Position numbers and translations under genes: made by a program
Notes under the pieces: generated by a model
What the model was told of the DNA's origin: nothing
Database searches by the model: none
What the model saw: the letters and a program-made list of their open reading frames with translations, nothing else
Part shown: in pieces, positions 61,691 through 64,000 of the stretch
Layout of the letters: every line of letters begins with the position of its first letter
How positions within the stretch are numbered: position 1 is the stretch's first letter
Assembly: GCA_043228905.1 (NCBI GenBank)
Contig: JBHGNT010000001.1
Coordinates: forward strand, 16,492,001 to 16,556,000
Source of the DNA: Azolla caroliniana
Taxonomy: Eukaryota; Polypodiophyta
Length of the DNA stretch: 64,000 bases
Direction: 5' to 3'

Positions 61691-61900
61691 CCTTGTGGTT
61701 TCGTCGCACCATTAGGAACTGGACCGAGTGACGCTCGTCCTGGCTCTTGACTCTTGCATAGGCTGAACCGTTGTCTAGCACCTTGGTCTCCATCCGTGCC
61801 GCCGTGATATATGGCTCCCCTAGTATAACCGGATGTCAGGACGTCTCCTGCGCGAAGAAGTGTTGGTCGATCTCGACATTGCCGATTTTCACCCGTACGT
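61691..61900 (-). pseudogene. Gypsy-D protease C-terminal part
   Basis: Read leftward from 61900: VRVKIGNVEIDQHFFAQE, a TGA near 61835, then HPVILGEPYITAARMETKVL and SAYARVKSQ. The ILGEPYI stretch corresponds to the ILGRPFL region of gypsy retropepsins. The catalytic Asp part is right of X3 and not visible. A frame change separates this from the RT linker. Confidence 0.75.
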
Positions 61901-62584
61901 TGTCGCGTTGTTACGCGCATGCGTGTGGAAGGGGCGGGACCACGAGGATCTTGGACTAGGGAGAAGAGGAGAAAGGTTAAGACAACGAATGGAAGATTAG
62001 CTCATAGCTCAAGAGGAGGAGAGAACGAATATGACATTATGATAGAAGAAGATGAAGAAGATCGAGTCAAGATACTCAACAAGAAGTTCGATTAAGAAAA
62101 CATAAACGCTTTACAATGGTGGCCGCCATGGCCGCACCAAATGACTATAAGAAAACCCTAAAGGAAAACCCAAGAAGAAAACCCTAACCGAACCCTAACG
62201 CACGACCTATGTGGTATACCTCGCACACTCAAAATAGGCAACCCCCACAATGGTGCCTTCTCTCTCCTTTTATAGCACAAGGAGGGAAGACTGCTTACAA
62301 AAGTGAGACTAAAATATCCCCTTTCATTCAAAGGGGATATTTGCCTTGATTTGGGGGAGGGTGAGATTGATGGCCCCTTAACTCACACCTCCTCACAAAC
62401 AACTAGGGACCTATGTACCGCATAATACCTCTCTCTCTCTCTCTCTCGTGGATGTGCATACAACCACATCACCTTTATACCTTTATTACTATTACAAATA
62501 CATTATGTACGTGTGCAACATTGCACATTGCTCTTTGGCTCTCGTTGCTTGGGTTTCCGCTTGTGGACGAAAATCTTCACGACA
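61901..62584 (-). repeat. X3 3' LTR (684 bp)
   Basis: On the minus strand it begins TGTCGTGAAGATTTTCG after the purine tract GGTGGGGGCGGA and ends TAACAACGCGACA. TATAAAAGG (about 62266-62274 complement) is the likely TATA box. The adjoining target sequence is ACGT (61897-61900). It interrupts the Gypsy-D protease. Confidence 0.9.
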
Positions 62585-64000
62585 TCCGCCCCCACCTAAC
62601 CGCACATCCTCTGGTATGTGCCAAAACATAGGGGAGAGAACACGAGATTTTCGGCCACGACGACCGACCGAGTCCTTAGCGTCCTCGTGGGCCCGCCTGG
62701 CTTTGTCTTCCACTTCGAGCAAGACCACCCCGTCCACACGAACCGCCGCCGCCTTCCAGCCCACCATCCTCGCCAAATGGTCTCGAACCGTCAGCGCCAT
62801 CCGATCCGCCACACCCACCATGGGTCCTTGAACCACCAACTACATCCAACCCACCGTATCCGATGCCCGTGCTTTCCTCCCCGTTTGGTCCTCCCGAACA
62901 TCGTCGCCGACCCGGTTGCTCTTCCTTTGTCCGCCTCGTATATCCTCCGGATGCGCTCCCGGTCGCATGCCGGATTCCGCCCTTTGCGAGCCGCACACCT
63001 GGGCGTGCCGACTCTCTCCGCTCCGCGCTTGCCTTCCATAGGCTTTCCCCGTATGTTGATGTTGCCCTCCGAATGCGTGCTCGTGCTTCGGTCCTTCGAT
63101 GACCCCATCACGCGTTTTTCACTTTCCCCTTTTTCGCCGTGCTCTCTCGTAGTAGAGCGTATCGTCATCCCTACCTCCGTGTCGGTGTCCCTCGAGGCTC
63201 TCGTTATCGCCTCGCCTCAACTTGCGCCTTCTTGGCCCGTTTGGCCTTGTATGCCCTCCGGGAAGCCGCCGCGCTTTCTCTTCCCGGTGTGTACCCCGTT
63301 GTTCTCCGCGCATCTCCTCCGTTTTCCTAGATACGACTCTCCGCTCATGCCGATCGCGCTCGGCCCATGTCGTCGATCTTGGTGTTTCGCCGCGCCGTCC
63401 TTCGTCCCGCGTTTGCCTCTCGAAGGCTTGATCCGACCGTCATCGTCGGTCAATCGTTGTCACCCATCCGCCGTATGCATGCTTGTGTCTTGGCCCTCCA
63501 CCGGCCGTATTGCATGCGTCTCGTGTCGTGCTTCCGCCGTAGACCCGACCTCCGCGTCGGTCTCCAACTCCTCGCCGCCACCCACCGCTTCTTCGTTCTC
63601 CTTTCGATCCGCGACCGCCGATGCCTCACGGGTAGGTGTGGAGGGTTCCTCCCACTCTCGGTTCACCACCGAGTCCTCGCCTCTCAAAGGTTCAATCGGT
63701 CCACCGTTTCCAGTCACTCGTTGACGCTCTCTCAGATGCATGCTCGTTCTTGGGCCCTTCACCAACCGTAGTGCATGCTTCGTGTTACGCCCTTCATCCG
63801 CCGTAGACCCGACCTCTGCGTCGGCCACTTCTTCCTTTGTCACCGTAGCCCGTTCCGACCCGAGCTCACCATCTTGGACCCGCTCGTCCATCATCTCATA
63901 CCGGATACCCGCTCCGATAACTTTGTCCGCTTCGGCCTCTGACTCCTCGCCGCCACCCACCGTCTCTTCGGTCTCACGTTGATCCGCAACCGCCGAAGTC
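62585..64000 (-). pseudogene. X3 internal region: charged repeat protein tail
   Basis: Minus-strand reading gives a Glu/Arg/Gly-rich protein in open pieces (63460-63960, 63217-63453, 62791-63168, 62492-62839). At 63460-63960 a ~330-bp unit is repeated: VGGGEE(S/L)E near 63955 and 63605, AEVGSTA(D/E) near 63815 and 63565, TSMH near 63730 and 63480. The end near 62600 (HIPEDVRLGGGGCRE) overlaps the purine tract and matches X-E and Gypsy-D. The plus strand also has a long open stretch here, which I judge to be a composition artefact. Confidence 0.55.

Larger units (their letters stand above)
51971..62000 (-). mobile_element. Gypsy-D, X-family gypsy element with pol (5' part beyond X3)
   Basis: On the minus strand: protease (61700-61900), RT (60388-61690), RNase H (59405-60324), integrase (52793-54003 plus the bases before Copia-C2) and 3' LTR (51971-52687). 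Copia-C2 interrupts between RNase H and integrase (TSD GAATC), and X3 interrupts the protease at 61901. Its LTR and C-terminal tail are shared with X-E and X3. The end coordinate given is nominal, since the 5' remainder lies right of X3 and outside the window. Confidence 0.85.

Noticed and set aside
62618-63724. 368-codon open frame on the plus strand in the GC-rich right end
   Set aside because: It lies opposite the X3 internal region, whose LTR, purine tract and shared C-terminal tail fix the minus strand as coding. The plus-strand product is Pro/Arg/Ser-rich with no domain.

Overview
The window is a stretch of large-genome plant DNA made almost entirely of LTR retrotransposons inserted into one another. 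I found no convincing host gene, rRNA or tRNA gene, or CRISPR array. The evidence for a plant is the mix of elements: TNT1-like Ty1/copia elements primed by initiator tRNA-Met, Ty3/gypsy chromoviruses with a C-terminal chromodomain, gag-only derivatives and solo LTRs. One gypsy lineage (Gypsy-D/X) has integrase and RT motifs that remind me of fungal Ty3 elements. That may point to a bryophyte, lycophyte or fern rather than a flowering plant, but this is an inference. All element names are local labels.

Layout, left. A minus-strand gypsy element (Gypsy-A) is the host from about 3.35 to 34.4 kb. Its 5' LTR is at 34035-34426 and its 3' end lies beyond the left edge. Cut into it are: the 3' part of Copia-1 (+, 1-3347, LTR 3050-3347); a solo LTR (3451-3907, TSD CTTGT); an X-family solo LTR (4310-5087, TSD ACGT); a second X-family solo LTR (8440-9332, TSD CCGT); and Copia-A (9932-33236, TSD CGCCG). 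In most cases the Gypsy-A reading frame resumes exactly on the other side.

Inside Copia-A. Two related chromoviruses (Gypsy-B1, +, 12083-17700; Gypsy-B2, -, 26727-32346) sit in its integrase and RNase H. The interval between them is inverted. The target-site duplications are swapped between the two elements (GGGAC with GTCCC, GCTAC with GTAGC), and Copia-A coding sequence in the interval lies on the opposite strand. This is the footprint of recombination between inverted repeats. The inverted interval carries Copia-C1 (18560-24035), a complete copia with apparently identical 679-bp LTRs and an uninterrupted 1358-codon gag-pol.

Layout, right. Gypsy-A sits in a third chromovirus (Gypsy-B3, -, 34427-39221), which holds another solo LTR (37893-38242, TSD CTTTT). 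Next come a Copia-D fragment, a second Gypsy-A-type element (A2), an X-family gag-type element (X-E, +) holding a gag-protease-only element (Gypsy-F, 42987-46582), and Copia-E (+, 48670-51970). Copia-E is cut in RNase H by Gypsy-D (-), an X-family element with pol. Gypsy-D holds a second complete Copia-C (C2, -, 54004-59446, TSD GAATC) and is cut in its protease by another X-family element (LTR 61901-62584) running off the right edge.

The most noteworthy patterns are: (1) antisense tRNA-like segments, with A-box and B-box motifs, in the U3 part of several LTR families; (2) 4-bp target duplications of the form NCGT for the X family; (3) the inversion with swapped TSDs; (4) two complete Copia-C copies, intact by eye, whose LTR 3' ends have diverged; and (5) a perfect hairpin just downstream of the TATA box in three LTR types.
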